From the NCBI GenBank assembly GCA_965260935.1, contig OZ253374.1:2418001-2482000 (forward strand): a stretch of DNA of 64,000 nucleotides. Direction: 5' to 3'. Below the pieces are notes generated by a model. That model was not told the DNA's origin. It made no database searches and saw only the letters and a list, made by a program, of their open reading frames with translations. Source of the stretch: JBBROS01 sp965260935 (lineage in GTDB: Bacteria > Pseudomonadota > Alphaproteobacteria > Acetobacterales > Acetobacteraceae). Position 1 is the first letter of the stretch. Every line of letters starts with the position of its first letter. The translations under genes were made by a program, and so were the position numbers. Below, in pieces: positions 52,061 to 60,654 of this stretch.

Positions 52061-54229
52061 GTGAAGGACTTGGTGCTGGTCGGCGCCGGGCACGCCCATG
52101 TCGAGGTGTTGCGCCATTTCGGCATGGGCAAGCTGCCCGATGTGCGGCTGACGCTGATCACGCGCGAGGTCGATACGCCGTATTCCGGGATGCTGCCGGG
52201 CCTGGTGGCTGGGCGCTACACGTTCGACGAGGCGCACATCGACACGGGGCCGCTCGCCCGGTTCGCGGGCGCCCGGCTCTACCGGGACGAGGCAATCGGG
52301 ATCGACCTCGCCGCAGGCACCGTAATATGCCGCGGCCGCCCGCCGGTCCCGTTCGATCTGCTGTCGCTTGACGTCGGCTCCCGGCCCAATACCGGCGGGG
52401 TGCCGGGAGCGGCGGAGCATGCGATCCCGGTCAAGCCGATCGACGGGTTCCTCCCGCGCTTCGAGCAACTCCGCGCTCGGGTCGTTGAAGGCCGGTCAAG
52501 GCACATCCTGCTGGTTGGCGGCGGGGCGGGCGGGGTGGAGCTTTTGCTCTCCGTCGAGCGCCGGTTGCGGCAGGACGCGCCGGATCATGCGCTGGCCTTC
52601 ACCCTCGCCACCGCCTCCGCGGACATATTGCCAGCGTTCCCCCCCGCGTTCCGCGCCCGCTTCCGCACGATCCTGGGGCAACGCGGCATCACGCTCCGCG
52701 CCGGGGCGCGGGTGAGCGCGGTGGAGGCGGGCTGCGTCCGCCTCGATGGCGGCGAGCGGGTCGCCGCCGACGAGGTGCTATGGACCACCGAGGCGGCACC
52801 GGCCTCCTGGCTGGCCGGCACCGGTTTGCCGCTCGACGCCGCCGGGTTCTTGCGGGTCGATGGGCAGTTGCGCGCCGTGGGACACGAGCGCGTCTTCGCG
52901 GCGGGCGACATGGTGACGTTCGAGCCGGGGCCGGCCGAGCGGTCCGGCGTGTATGCCGTGCGTGCCGGGCCGGTGCTGGCCGGCAATCTGCGGGCGGCGC
53001 TGACCGGCGGGCGGCTGCGGCGATACCGGCCGCAGCGGGACGCGCTGTATATCGTCACGACCGGCGAGCCCTCGGCGGTGCTGACCCGCAACGGCTTCAC
53101 GCTCGGCGGCGGCTGGGCATTCCGTTTGAAGGACTGGATCGACCGCCGTTTCATGGCCCGGTTCAGCGACTTGCCGGCGATGGCGGCGGAGGGGCCGATG
53201 CGCTGCGGCGGGTGCGGCGCCAAGGTGGGGCCGGCGACGCTCTCCCGCGTGCTGGCCGGCATCGAGCCGTGGCAACGGCCGGAGGTGCTGACGGGCCTGG
53301 ATGGACCGGATGATGCCGCGATCGTCGACAACGGGGCCGGGCGGCTTTCGGTGCAGACGGTCGATTATTTCCGCGCCATGATCGACGACCCGTACCGCTT
53401 CGGGATGATCGCCGCCAACCACGCGCTCGGCGACGTGTACGCGATGGGCGGCTCGCCGCAGACCGCGCTGGCGATCGCAGGCATCCCGTTCGGCCCTGAG
53501 CACAAGGCCGGAGACGACCTCGCCGCGATGATGCAGGGCGCCAACGAGGTGCTGCGTGACGCGGGCTGCGCGCTGGTGGGCGGGCATACGGGCGAGGCGG
53601 CTGAACTCTCGCTCGGGTTCGCGGTGCATGGCCTTGCCGGACGGAATTCCGTCATTCGCAAGGCCGGGCTGCAACCGGGTGACGCGCTGGTGCTGACCAA
53701 GCCGGTCGGCGCCGGGACGCTGCTGGCCGCCGACATGCGCGGGCTGGCGAAGGGTCGATGGGTGCAGGCGGCGATCCGGCACATGCTGGTCTCGAACCGC
53801 GAGGCCGCGGCGGTGCTGATGCGGCATCGCGTCCATGCCATGACGGACGTGACCGGGTTCGGGCTGCTCGGCCACTTGGTCGAGATGCTGACGGCGAGCG
53901 GTGTGGATGCCTTGCTGGCGCTGGACCGCATCCCGGTGCTCGATGGGGCGTTTGAGACGGCGGCGGCCGGGGCGTTGTCGTCGTTGCAGCCGCAGAACCT
54001 GCATTTCAGCCATGTCGTGCGTAACCTGGAGGCAGCACAGCGGCTTGCGCTGTTTCCGCTTCTGTTCGACCCGCAGACCGCGGGCGGCCTACTGGCAGGC
54101 GTGCCGGCGGACCGGGCGGAAGCCTGCGCCGCCGCGTTGCGGGAGGCGGGCTACGAGGCCGCGGCGCTGGTGGGCGCGGTCAGGGCCGGTTCGGGCAACG
54201 GCCCGTCGGTATCCATCATCGCCGAATAG
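52061..54229 (+). CDS. selD: FAD/NAD(P)-oxidoreductase fused to selenide, water dikinase
   Basis: Two-domain protein of 722 residues. About 1-375 is a pyridine nucleotide-disulfide oxidoreductase, NDH-2-like (LVLVGAGHAHVEVLRHFG, LLVGGGAGGVELLLSVERRL, VFAAGDMVTFEPG). From 380 on it is a complete SelD making selenophosphate from selenide and ATP: catalytic Cys385 and Lys388 (RCGGCGAKVG), ANHALGDVYAMGG, LVGGHTGEAAEL, DVTGFGLLGHL and FDPQTAGGLLAG. Such fusions are known in some bacteria; the front part is thought to supply reducing power, which is inference. The active-site residue is Cys, not Sec. GTG at 52061. The last 79 bases overlap the FGGY kinase on the other strand. Confidence 0.95.
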   Translation: MKDLVLVGAGHAHVEVLRHFGMGKLPDVRLTLITREVDTPYSGMLPGLVAGRYTFDEAHIDTGPLARFAGARLYRDEAIGIDLAAGTVICRGRPPVPFDLLSLDVGSRPNTGGVPGAAEHAIPVKPIDGFLPRFEQLRARVVEGRSRHILLVGGGAGGVELLLSVERRLRQDAPDHALAFTLATASADILPAFPPAFRARFRTILGQRGITLRAGARVSAVEAGCVRLDGGERVAADEVLWTTEAAPASWLAGTGLPLDAAGFLRVDGQLRAVGHERVFAAGDMVTFEPGPAERSGVYAVRAGPVLAGNLRAALTGGRLRRYRPQRDALYIVTTGEPSAVLTRNGFTLGGGWAFRLKDWIDRRFMARFSDLPAMAAEGPMRCGGCGAKVGPATLSRVLAGIEPWQRPEVLTGLDGPDDAAIVDNGAGRLSVQTVDYFRAMIDDPYRFGMIAANHALGDVYAMGGSPQTALAIAGIPFGPEHKAGDDLAAMMQGANEVLRDAGCALVGGHTGEAAELSLGFAVHGLAGRNSVIRKAGLQPGDALVLTKPVGAGTLLAADMRGLAKGRWVQAAIRHMLVSNREAAAVLMRHRVHAMTDVTGFGLLGHLVEMLTASGVDALLALDRIPVLDGAFETAAAGALSSLQPQNLHFSHVVRNLEAAQRLALFPLLFDPQTAGGLLAGVPADRAEACAAALREAGYEAAALVGAVRAGSGNGPSVSIIAE

Positions 54230-55833
54230 GCCTTCTGGTCGTCGTACATGCGCAGGAACACCCGGTACTTGGCGTCGTGGAACGCCGCCGCCTCGCCCCC
54301 GGACGGCTGCACCACTTGGCCGGCCCGGCTCATCGCCGACATCGCCGCCGGGATGTCCGGATGGACGCCGCCCGCGACCGCGCCCAGCATGGCCGAGCCG
54401 AGCAGGATCGCTTCCGGCTCCTCCGACAGCACGATCGCGCAGCCGCAGGCGTCGGCGTGCTCGCGCAGGAAGACCGGGTTCTTTGTGCCGCCTCCGGCTG
54501 CCATGATGGTGTCGATGGCGTAGCCCTCGGCGTTCAGGGTCTCGATGATATGCCGCGTGCCGTAGGCGATGGCCTGGACCGTCGCGAGATAAAGCCGGGC
54601 CAGGTCGTCGGCGCTGGCGGACAGGCTGAGGCCGCTGACCATGCCGCGCAGCTCCGGCTCGGCGCGGGGCGAGCGGTTGCCGTGGAAGTCGGGCATGACG
54701 TGCAGGCCCCGGGTCAGCGCGGCGGGGAATGGGACGTTGGCCGCCAGCGACTCCAGCCGGGCGTTCAGGGCCTGGTAAACGGTCTCGCCGCGCCCCTTCG
54801 CCGCCTCGTTCAGCCCGGGAAAGGCGGCGTGGGTCATGATGACATGGTCGATCAGGCTGCCGGTCGCCGACTGCCCGGCCTCGTTCAGCCACAGCCCCGG
54901 CACCATGGCCGACTGATAGGGTCCCCACACGCCGGGCACGAAACGAGGCTCCGGCGAGAGGGCCATGTGGCAGGTGGAGGTGCCGCCGATCAGGGCCACG
55001 CGGCGCAGCATGGCCTCGCTCGCCGTCTCGTTGCCGACCTTGGCGCCGATGATGCCGATGCCGCCGGCGTGGGCATCGATGGCGGAGACGCCGACGGGCG
55101 TTCCCTCCGGCAAGCCGAGTTCCGCCGCCGCTCGGCTCGACAGGCCATTGCCCACCGCGTCGCCGAGCGGCAGGATTTCAGTTCCGATGCGGCGGAACCC
55201 TTCATCCGCCAAGCCGCCGAGGCCGATGGAGCGGAAGTAGCTCTCGTCCCACCGGGCTTCGTGGCCGAGGTAGGTCCACTTGCACACGGCCGAGCAGAGC
55301 GAGCGGCTCATGGCCCCAGTCGCGCGCCAGGTCAGGAAGTCGGGCAGGTCGAAGAACAGGGCGGCGCGGTTCCAGGCCTCGGGCAGGTTCTCCTTGAGCC
55401 AGAGCAGCTTCGGCGTCTCCATCTCGGGCGAGATCTGGCCGCCGACGTAGCGTAGAACGTCGTATTGCCCCGCGTTGATCCGGGATGCTTGACCGAGGGC
55501 GCGGTGGTCCATCCAGAGGATGACGTCTTGTGCCGGGTCTCCGTCGGGATCGATTGAGACGGGGTTGCCTTCGGCGTCGATCGCCGCGAGCGAGCAGGTG
55601 GCGTCAAAGCCGATGCCGCGCACCCGGACATCGCCTGCTTGGCAGAGCGCCTGCTTGATCGCCTGGGTGACGGCGTTCCAGATGTCCGCGGTCGATTGCT
55701 GGACGAAATCGGGGCGCGGCGTCCAGCGCCTTGTCGCCAGGGAGGCTTGCGCCAGCATCTCTCCTTGCGTGGTGAACACCCCGGCCCGCGCGCTTCCCGT
55801 GCCGACATCCACCCCGATGACCGCGTCCTGCAT
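54151..55833 (-). CDS. FGGY-family pentulose kinase
   Basis: Sugar kinase of 560 residues with the ASKHA fold. N-terminal VIGVDVGTGSARAGVF, the substrate segment ILWMDHRALGQASRIN, central VGVSAIDAHAGGIGIIG, and the ATP-binding C-terminal half GTRHIIETLNAEGY and MAAGGGTKNPVFLREHADA. The DxGTGSxR start and overall length match the ribulokinase-like FGGY group, including D-ribulokinase. A pentulose such as ribulose or xylulose is the likely substrate. cbpM lies 3 bases upstream on the same strand. Its 3' end is antisense to the selD end. Confidence 0.9.
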   Translation of the reverse strand: MQDAVIGVDVGTGSARAGVFTTQGEMLAQASLATRRWTPRPDFVQQSTADIWNAVTQAIKQALCQAGDVRVRGIGFDATCSLAAIDAEGNPVSIDPDGDPAQDVILWMDHRALGQASRINAGQYDVLRYVGGQISPEMETPKLLWLKENLPEAWNRAALFFDLPDFLTWRATGAMSRSLCSAVCKWTYLGHEARWDESYFRSIGLGGLADEGFRRIGTEILPLGDAVGNGLSSRAAAELGLPEGTPVGVSAIDAHAGGIGIIGAKVGNETASEAMLRRVALIGGTSTCHMALSPEPRFVPGVWGPYQSAMVPGLWLNEAGQSATGSLIDHVIMTHAAFPGLNEAAKGRGETVYQALNARLESLAANVPFPAALTRGLHVMPDFHGNRSPRAEPELRGMVSGLSLSASADDLARLYLATVQAIAYGTRHIIETLNAEGYAIDTIMAAGGGTKNPVFLREHADACGCAIVLSEEPEAILLGSAMLGAVAGGVHPDIPAAMSAMSRAGQVVQPSGGEAAAFHDAKYRVFLRMYDDQKAYSAMMDTDGPLPEPALTAPTSAAAS

Positions 55834-55836
55834 CCG

Positions 55837-56172
55837 CTACCTCCGTTCGGCGTTCGTCGTCGCCAGGCGCTCGACCACTTGCCGGGCCGGCATTTCTCCG
55901 GCTTCTTCCAATGCCGCGCACAATCGGCGCATCCGCGCGCGTGTCAAATGCAGCTCGTCCAGCAAGGACAGCACGACCGGCATCGCTGCCTCGCCGACCT
56001 CCATGTCGCGCTTCAGCTCCAGGATGAGCTGCACGCGGGCCACGTCGATCTCCTCGAACACCGGCATCCCGGCCTCGCGCCGCGGGCGCACCCACTCCTG
56101 CGCGACCCAGAGCTCGACTGTCGCCGGGTCCAGTCCCTGGAACCGCTGCACTAATGTCGAGATCGTCATCAT
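55837..56172 (-). CDS. cbpM: CbpM chaperone modulator
   Basis: A 111-residue MerR-like helical protein, CbpM family; in E. coli it inhibits the DnaJ-like CbpA and blocks its DNA binding. Visible: TLVQRFQGLDPATVELWVAQEWVRP, VFEEIDVARVQLILELKRDMEV and VVLSLLDELHLTRARMRRL. Its start (56172, or the next ATG 56169) overlaps the cbpA stop, the normal cbpA-cbpM arrangement. The kinase gene starts 3 bases after the stop, so kinase and chaperone may share a transcript. Confidence 0.92.
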   Translation of the reverse strand: MMTISTLVQRFQGLDPATVELWVAQEWVRPRREAGMPVFEEIDVARVQLILELKRDMEVGEAAMPVVLSLLDELHLTRARMRRLCAALEEAGEMPARQVVERLATTNAERR

Positions 56173-57080
56173 GCTGCCTCTCCCAGCCCTGCCCGTGGAT
56201 CGAACCCGGCCTGCCCGGGAGACCAGCCCCGCAGGAACGTTTCCAGTTTGTCGTCGACGGGCCCGACCACCAGCTGGAGCACGATGAACAGGTCGCCAGC
56301 CGGGCGCGTGCCGTGCGCCGCGATGCCGCGGCCGCGAAGCCTGAGCCTGGCGCCGGCATCGGAGTGGGGCGGGACGGTGACTGTCACGCGGCCGCCCGGC
56401 GTCGGCGCCTGCACTTTCGCGCCCAGGACGGCTTCGGCGAAAGTGACTGGCAGGTCCATTTCCAGATCCGCGCCGTGGCGGCGGTAGAACGGGTGCGGCA
56501 GGATCGAGACCTCGATCAGCGCGTCGCCGTCCGCGCCGCCCCGCGTGCCGGGCTCGCCCTTGCCGCGCAGGCGCAGGACCTGGCCGTCCTCCAAGCCGGG
56601 GGGAATGCGGACGTCAAGCGTGGCGCCGTCGGGCAGGGTCAGCCGCTCCGTGGCGCCGATGATGGCGTCGATGAAGCGGACCTCCAGCCGGTAGCTGCGG
56701 TCCCGCCCGTGGGCGGGGCGGCTCATCTGCTCGCGGAAGAATGCGCCGAAGATATCGCCCATCTCCTCCTCGTTGGCGGCGCCAGCCGGGCGGTAGCGTC
56801 CGGCCTGGGCCTGCTGGGCGTAATCGCGGTAGAAGCCGCGCTCCGGCGTCGGCTGGCCTTCGGCGTCGATCTCGCCGCGGTCGAACTGGGCGCGCTTCTC
56901 CGGGTCGGAAAGCAGGTCGTTCGCCGCGTTGGCGGCCTTGAACTTGGCGACGGCCTCGGTGTCGCCCGGGTGCAGGTCGGGGTGGTATTTCTTCGCCTGC
57001 GTGCGGAAGGCGCGGCGGATCTCGTCCGCCGAGGCCGTCTTGCCCACGCCCAGAGTCTCGTATGGATTGCTGGCTGCCAT
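56169..57080 (-). CDS. cbpA: DnaJ-class co-chaperone CbpA
   Basis: Hsp40 that stimulates DnaK and also binds curved DNA. J-domain 5-70: NPYETLGVGKTASADEIRRAF with HPD at 33-35 in KKYHPDLHPGD, and NDLLSDPEKRAQFDRGE. A short Gly-poor linker replaces the zinc-finger of DnaJ, then the C-terminal peptide-binding domains (DVRIPPGLEDGQVLRLRGKG, DLPVTFAEAVLGAKVQAPTPGGRV). 303 aa fits CbpA. ATG 57080 (MAASNPYETL). Confidence 0.95.
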   Translation of the reverse strand: MAASNPYETLGVGKTASADEIRRAFRTQAKKYHPDLHPGDTEAVAKFKAANAANDLLSDPEKRAQFDRGEIDAEGQPTPERGFYRDYAQQAQAGRYRPAGAANEEEMGDIFGAFFREQMSRPAHGRDRSYRLEVRFIDAIIGATERLTLPDGATLDVRIPPGLEDGQVLRLRGKGEPGTRGGADGDALIEVSILPHPFYRRHGADLEMDLPVTFAEAVLGAKVQAPTPGGRVTVTVPPHSDAGARLRLRGRGIAAHGTRPAGDLFIVLQLVVGPVDDKLETFLRGWSPGQAGFDPRAGLGEAA

Positions 57081-57147
57081 GCCGGTTCAACGCCTTTCGA
57101 CCGGCTTTGGATTTACATCGCGGCGCGGCGTGGCCCAAGGTGCGCGG

Positions 57148-58029
57148 ATGGCCGCATACGCGTTCGAGACCGTCGATGTTTTCACCACGACCCGCTTCGG
57201 CGGCAACCCGCTGGCGGTGCTGACCGATGCGCGGGGGCTTGATACGGAGGCGATGCAGCGGATCGCGCGGGAGTTCAACCTGAGCGAGACGGCGTTCGTG
57301 CTGCCGCCGGAGGACCCGGCGCATACGGCGCGGGTGCGGATTTTCACGCCTGCGCGGGAGATCCCGTTTGCCGGGCACCCGAACGTCGGCACCGCCCTCG
57401 TGCTTGCCGCCCGGCAGACCAAGCCGCCCGAGACGATGGCGTTTGAGGAATCTGCTGGCCTTGTGTCCATTCGCTTCGATTGGGCCGGCGCCGCGCCTCG
57501 CGCCACGCTTGACACGCCGCAGCCGCTCACTTTGAAGGATACGATTCCGCCGGAGACGATTGCCGCCTGCGCCGAGCTTGAGGGGGCTGACTTTCTGACC
57601 GACTTGCATCTCCCCGTCATCGCCGGTACCGGCCTCTTGTTCGTTTTGGCGGAGGTCCGACCCGAAGCGATGGCGCGCGCGTCAGGAAACCGTACGGCTA
57701 TAAGGGATGTCGCGAATTCTTATTCAGATCTATCATCAGGATTCGGGGTGTACCTGCACACCCAGACGCCATCCGGCCGTCGCGCCCGCATGTTCGCCCC
57801 TCTCTCTGGCATTCTTGAGGACCCGGCAACCGGCAGCGCCGGCGTCACGTTGGCAGCCCTACTCCTCTCATTGACCGACGCCCCCACGCTCAACCTCGAG
57901 ATCGAGCAAGGCGTCGAGATGGGTCGCCCCAGCTTGCTCTACGCCGGCGCCAGGCGCGCGCCCGACGGCATTCGCGCCTCCGTGGGCGGCAGCGCCGTCC
58001 CGGTCATGCGCGGCGTGATCGAAGTTTGA
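57148..58029 (+). CDS. PhzF-family isomerase-fold protein
   Basis: A 293-residue protein of the PhzF/diaminopimelate-epimerase-like superfamily. Motifs: DVFTTTRFGGNPLAVL, NLSETAFVLPPEDP with the candidate catalytic Glu, VRIFTPAREIPFAGHPNVGTA and DPATGSAGVTLAALLLS. PhzF isomerises a phenazine intermediate, but most members, with no phenazine genes around, have unknown function. ATG at 57148 (MAAYAFETVDVF) is the conserved family start; the longer frame upstream is antisense to cbpA. Divergent from cbpA; converges on the glycosidase. Confidence 0.9.
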   Translation: MAAYAFETVDVFTTTRFGGNPLAVLTDARGLDTEAMQRIAREFNLSETAFVLPPEDPAHTARVRIFTPAREIPFAGHPNVGTALVLAARQTKPPETMAFEESAGLVSIRFDWAGAAPRATLDTPQPLTLKDTIPPETIAACAELEGADFLTDLHLPVIAGTGLLFVLAEVRPEAMARASGNRTAIRDVANSYSDLSSGFGVYLHTQTPSGRRARMFAPLSGILEDPATGSAGVTLAALLLSLTDAPTLNLEIEQGVEMGRPSLLYAGARRAPDGIRASVGGSAVPVMRGVIEV

Positions 58030-58038
58030 CCCCGACGT

Positions 58039-58076
58039 GCGTAGCCTTGGGCACTACGCTGTGCCCAAGGCTACGC
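58039..58076. terminator. Bidirectional 16-bp hairpin between convergent genes
   Basis: Arms GCGTAGCCTTGGGCAC (58039-58054) and GTGCCCAAGGCTACGC (58061-58076) pair perfectly with a 6-base loop. It lies 10 bases after the PhzF stop and 12 before the glycosidase stop, so should serve both strands. Confidence 0.8.
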
Positions 58077-58087
58077 TGTCAGAACCG

Positions 58088-60142
58088 TCAGGCGTCGATG
58101 CTGATGCCGAAGTGCTGCGTGCCAGCCGACAGGAGCGTCGCGGTGGTCCCGGGCATGACCTTGCCGCCGTACTCGATCGCGTCGACGTAAAGGTTGCGGT
58201 CCGTTGATCGCGTGCCATGCCACAAATCGTTCAGGAACGTCACCGCGATGTCGTGCTTGCCCGCGGCAAGCTCGGCATCGAGCGCCATGAACTGCACCTG
58301 GCCGTCCGCGTGCGACGCCGTGACAGCCTGCGGGCCGCCCAGGGCCTTGCCGTCCACCGCGACCTGCACCATGGCGTCGCCCTGATAAGCGTCCTCCGAC
58401 AAGTGCAGCAGGATCGGCCCGCCGCTTGCCTGACCGGACGTGTCGACGCCGAAGCTCTTGATGCCTGCGGAGTAGAGGTGCTGCGGCGCATTGCCTGACT
58501 TCACGCCGTTGAGCGAGACCGCCTCGACATGCAGATTCCGGTCCGTGGACGGCGTGCCGCCATAGGCGTCGTTGACGAACTGGACGCCGACGGTGTGCGG
58601 GCCCGGTCCCCAGTCGCCCTTCAGGACAACGGTCTGCGTCTGCCCGGCGGAGCGCAGGGCCGTGACCGTTTGCAGGCCGCCGATCCGCTCGCCATCGACG
58701 CTGATCCAGGCCTGGGCATCGCCCTGCCAGGCGTCCTCGGACAACGCGACCACCAGCGTGCCGCTGCCGGAGACCGGAGTGGCCGCGCCCGACCCCGTTC
58801 CGCCGGTATTCGGCTCCGTTGCGGGCGGCGGGGGCGGCGGCTGACTGGCTGACGGACTCAGCACCAGGACCGCGTCGCCGGTCGGCGAGTTGAACCGCTC
58901 GCTGGAATTGCCGCCCTTCACGGAAAACGGGTCGGACAGCTTGCCCGTGCCGACATTGACCCAGCGCGCCTCCAACGTCTTGCCCGAGACGCCGCCGAGG
59001 TCAACGGTGAAGCTGCCGCCCGAGGGAGCAAGGACGACGTATTCGCCGCGTGCCGGGTCCGCCAGCGCGAACCCGGTGGATGTCAGGTAGTCCCGAGGCT
59101 TCATGGTCGTCACGTCGACGTGCTGCAGGACTTGGGAAATCTCCTTCAAGGCGAACCGCTCGGAGGTCTCGCCCGCCTGGTGGCTGCCGCCCAGGTCGAA
59201 CACGCCGCCAAGTCCGGTGCCTTTCATGTCGTCCATCACCAGCACGCCGCCCTGGCCGCTGATGAACTGCTGCCAAACCCAGTTCGCGTCGCCGCCGATG
59301 CCGAAGGTGTGGTCGCTGTCGACGACCGACACTTGGTTCGTGGTGCCGTCGGGCGGATTCCACTGGTAGTGCTCCCAGCCGTTGGGCGAGATCCAATCGG
59401 CGTTGGTGGCTTGCAGCATCGGGTTGATCCGCGACTGGTTGCCTTCCGGATAGGTCGCGGTGATGCCGACCGGCTGGGCGAGCAAGCCGTGGCTCGATTG
59501 ATACTGGTGCATGAAGTCCACCAGCGTGTTGCTCCAGTCGATCGACGCCTGCGAGTTGTGCGTCTCGTTGGCGATCTCCCACATGACGTTGCTCTTGTGC
59601 CCGACGGTGTCGAGCAGCTTGGCGATGTAGGCTTTCTGCAACGGGAGCGCGACCGGGTCCCATTCCTCGATCGCGATGTTGTTCGTCGTGGTGCCGTTGA
59701 CGTTGTTGTTCCCGTTCCAGACCGAGCTTGCCCAGCCGTAATGGTTTTTCGGGTCGTAGTCGAACAGGGTCATGATATCGACGTAGATGCCTTTAGCGGC
59801 GGCGGCGTCGACGTCGGCGGCGACATGGTCGAAATAGGCCTGGTTGAACTTGGTCAAGTCCCACTTGCCGTCCGCATTGCGCTGGAACGGCTGCATCAGC
59901 GCCTGCCCGGCGTTATTGCCGTCGGCCCGCGCGCCGGCCCACATCCAGTAGCGGATCAGGTTCGATCCCTGATCCTGCAGCAGGTTCAAGTATGCGCCGA
60001 AGTTGAACTGGCCGGCATTGGAGAAGCTGATGTTGTTGGTCCAGGTGTGGTCGCCCCGCAGGAACACGGCATTGCCGTCCGCGGTGGAGAAATAGGCGCT
60101 GCCGGGCTCGTGATGGAGTAGGCCTGGCGTTGGAGTGGGCAT
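58088..60142 (-). CDS. Glycoside hydrolase with two xylan-binding-type (CBM60-like) repeats
   Basis: A 684-residue carbohydrate-active enzyme. The N-terminal half (about 10-380) is a TIM-barrel like DUF4038/GH5-type proteins, with NLIRYWMWAGARADG and the likely acid/base Glu193 in MWEIANETHNS. A Pro-rich hinge (PPPPPPATEPNTGG) follows, then two homologous ~88-residue modules (about 500-590 and 600-684), both with LSEDA-QGDA, VDG-GG-Q-VTA and ND-G-STDRNL, characteristic of calcium-dependent xylan-binding modules. No N-terminal signal peptide is visible from ATG 60142, so secretion, if it occurs, would be via a type I or other route. The substrate, probably a plant or bacterial polysaccharide, is inference. 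Confidence 0.8.
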   Translation of the reverse strand: MPTPTPGLLHHEPGSAYFSTADGNAVFLRGDHTWTNNISFSNAGQFNFGAYLNLLQDQGSNLIRYWMWAGARADGNNAGQALMQPFQRNADGKWDLTKFNQAYFDHVAADVDAAAAKGIYVDIMTLFDYDPKNHYGWASSVWNGNNNVNGTTTNNIAIEEWDPVALPLQKAYIAKLLDTVGHKSNVMWEIANETHNSQASIDWSNTLVDFMHQYQSSHGLLAQPVGITATYPEGNQSRINPMLQATNADWISPNGWEHYQWNPPDGTTNQVSVVDSDHTFGIGGDANWVWQQFISGQGGVLVMDDMKGTGLGGVFDLGGSHQAGETSERFALKEISQVLQHVDVTTMKPRDYLTSTGFALADPARGEYVVLAPSGGSFTVDLGGVSGKTLEARWVNVGTGKLSDPFSVKGGNSSERFNSPTGDAVLVLSPSASQPPPPPPATEPNTGGTGSGAATPVSGSGTLVVALSEDAWQGDAQAWISVDGERIGGLQTVTALRSAGQTQTVVLKGDWGPGPHTVGVQFVNDAYGGTPSTDRNLHVEAVSLNGVKSGNAPQHLYSAGIKSFGVDTSGQASGGPILLHLSEDAYQGDAMVQVAVDGKALGGPQAVTASHADGQVQFMALDAELAAGKHDIAVTFLNDLWHGTRSTDRNLYVDAIEYGGKVMPGTTATLLSAGTQHFGISIDA

Positions 60143-60654
60143 CCGAAGCTCCGTCTGTTGGCGTCTGGCCGAGTCTTGACGAGGCCGCTGCGCGGCTGAT
60201 GCGGGCGCAGCTAAGACGTGCGCTCTCGTTGGTAAGACAAGGACGGTCCGCTCTGCTTGCACGCAGCCGTGCAGCAATGTTGAAATGGAAAGGAAGGCTT
60301 TGATTAGGAGAGAAAGACAAACGTTGTATGGCGTGAACCATACTGATCTAGAATGAGATGTCGACATCAAGTTTGTTACCAATCGCCATAATATAATTAG
60401 TGCTTCGGAGCAGAAATTACTGCTTATAATGCAGATAATGTAACGGCGTATTAGCGCCGATGTGTTTACGTGATTATGCCGTTTCGATGCACGATCGGTC
60501 GCACGGCCTTGCGCGCTCGTTTCGGCCTTTATGGAACGCCGGTACGGCATTCATTTTTCTCGTAGCCGGGTCACGCATCGGATCGCGACAAGGCGAATTC
60601 GCGCTTCTCGGCGACCGGATGCTCAGGGCGCCTAGCCGGCAAACCCGCTTGCGG
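60143..60654. other. 512-base intergenic region, AT-rich in its middle
   Basis: Between the glycosidase start and the MoeA/MocA stop. No credible gene. The part from about 60290 to 60480 is markedly AT-rich against the surrounding DNA, which fits a regulatory leader for the minus-strand glycosidase or acquired DNA. It contains the palindrome listed separately. A TATAAT on the plus strand (60425-60430) leads to no gene. Confidence 0.6.
60326..60343. promoter_or_regulatory. Operator-like palindrome upstream of the glycosidase
   Basis: GTATGG, 6-base spacer CGTGAA, CCATAC: a perfect 6+6 inverted repeat about 185 bases upstream of the glycosidase start, inside the AT-rich leader. Its size suits a dimeric repressor or activator. 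No binding protein is identifiable. Confidence 0.4.

Noticed and set aside
60425..60430. Plus-strand TATAAT as a promoter
   Set aside because: No plus-strand gene follows; it lies in AT-rich leader DNA where such a hexamer is easily found by chance.
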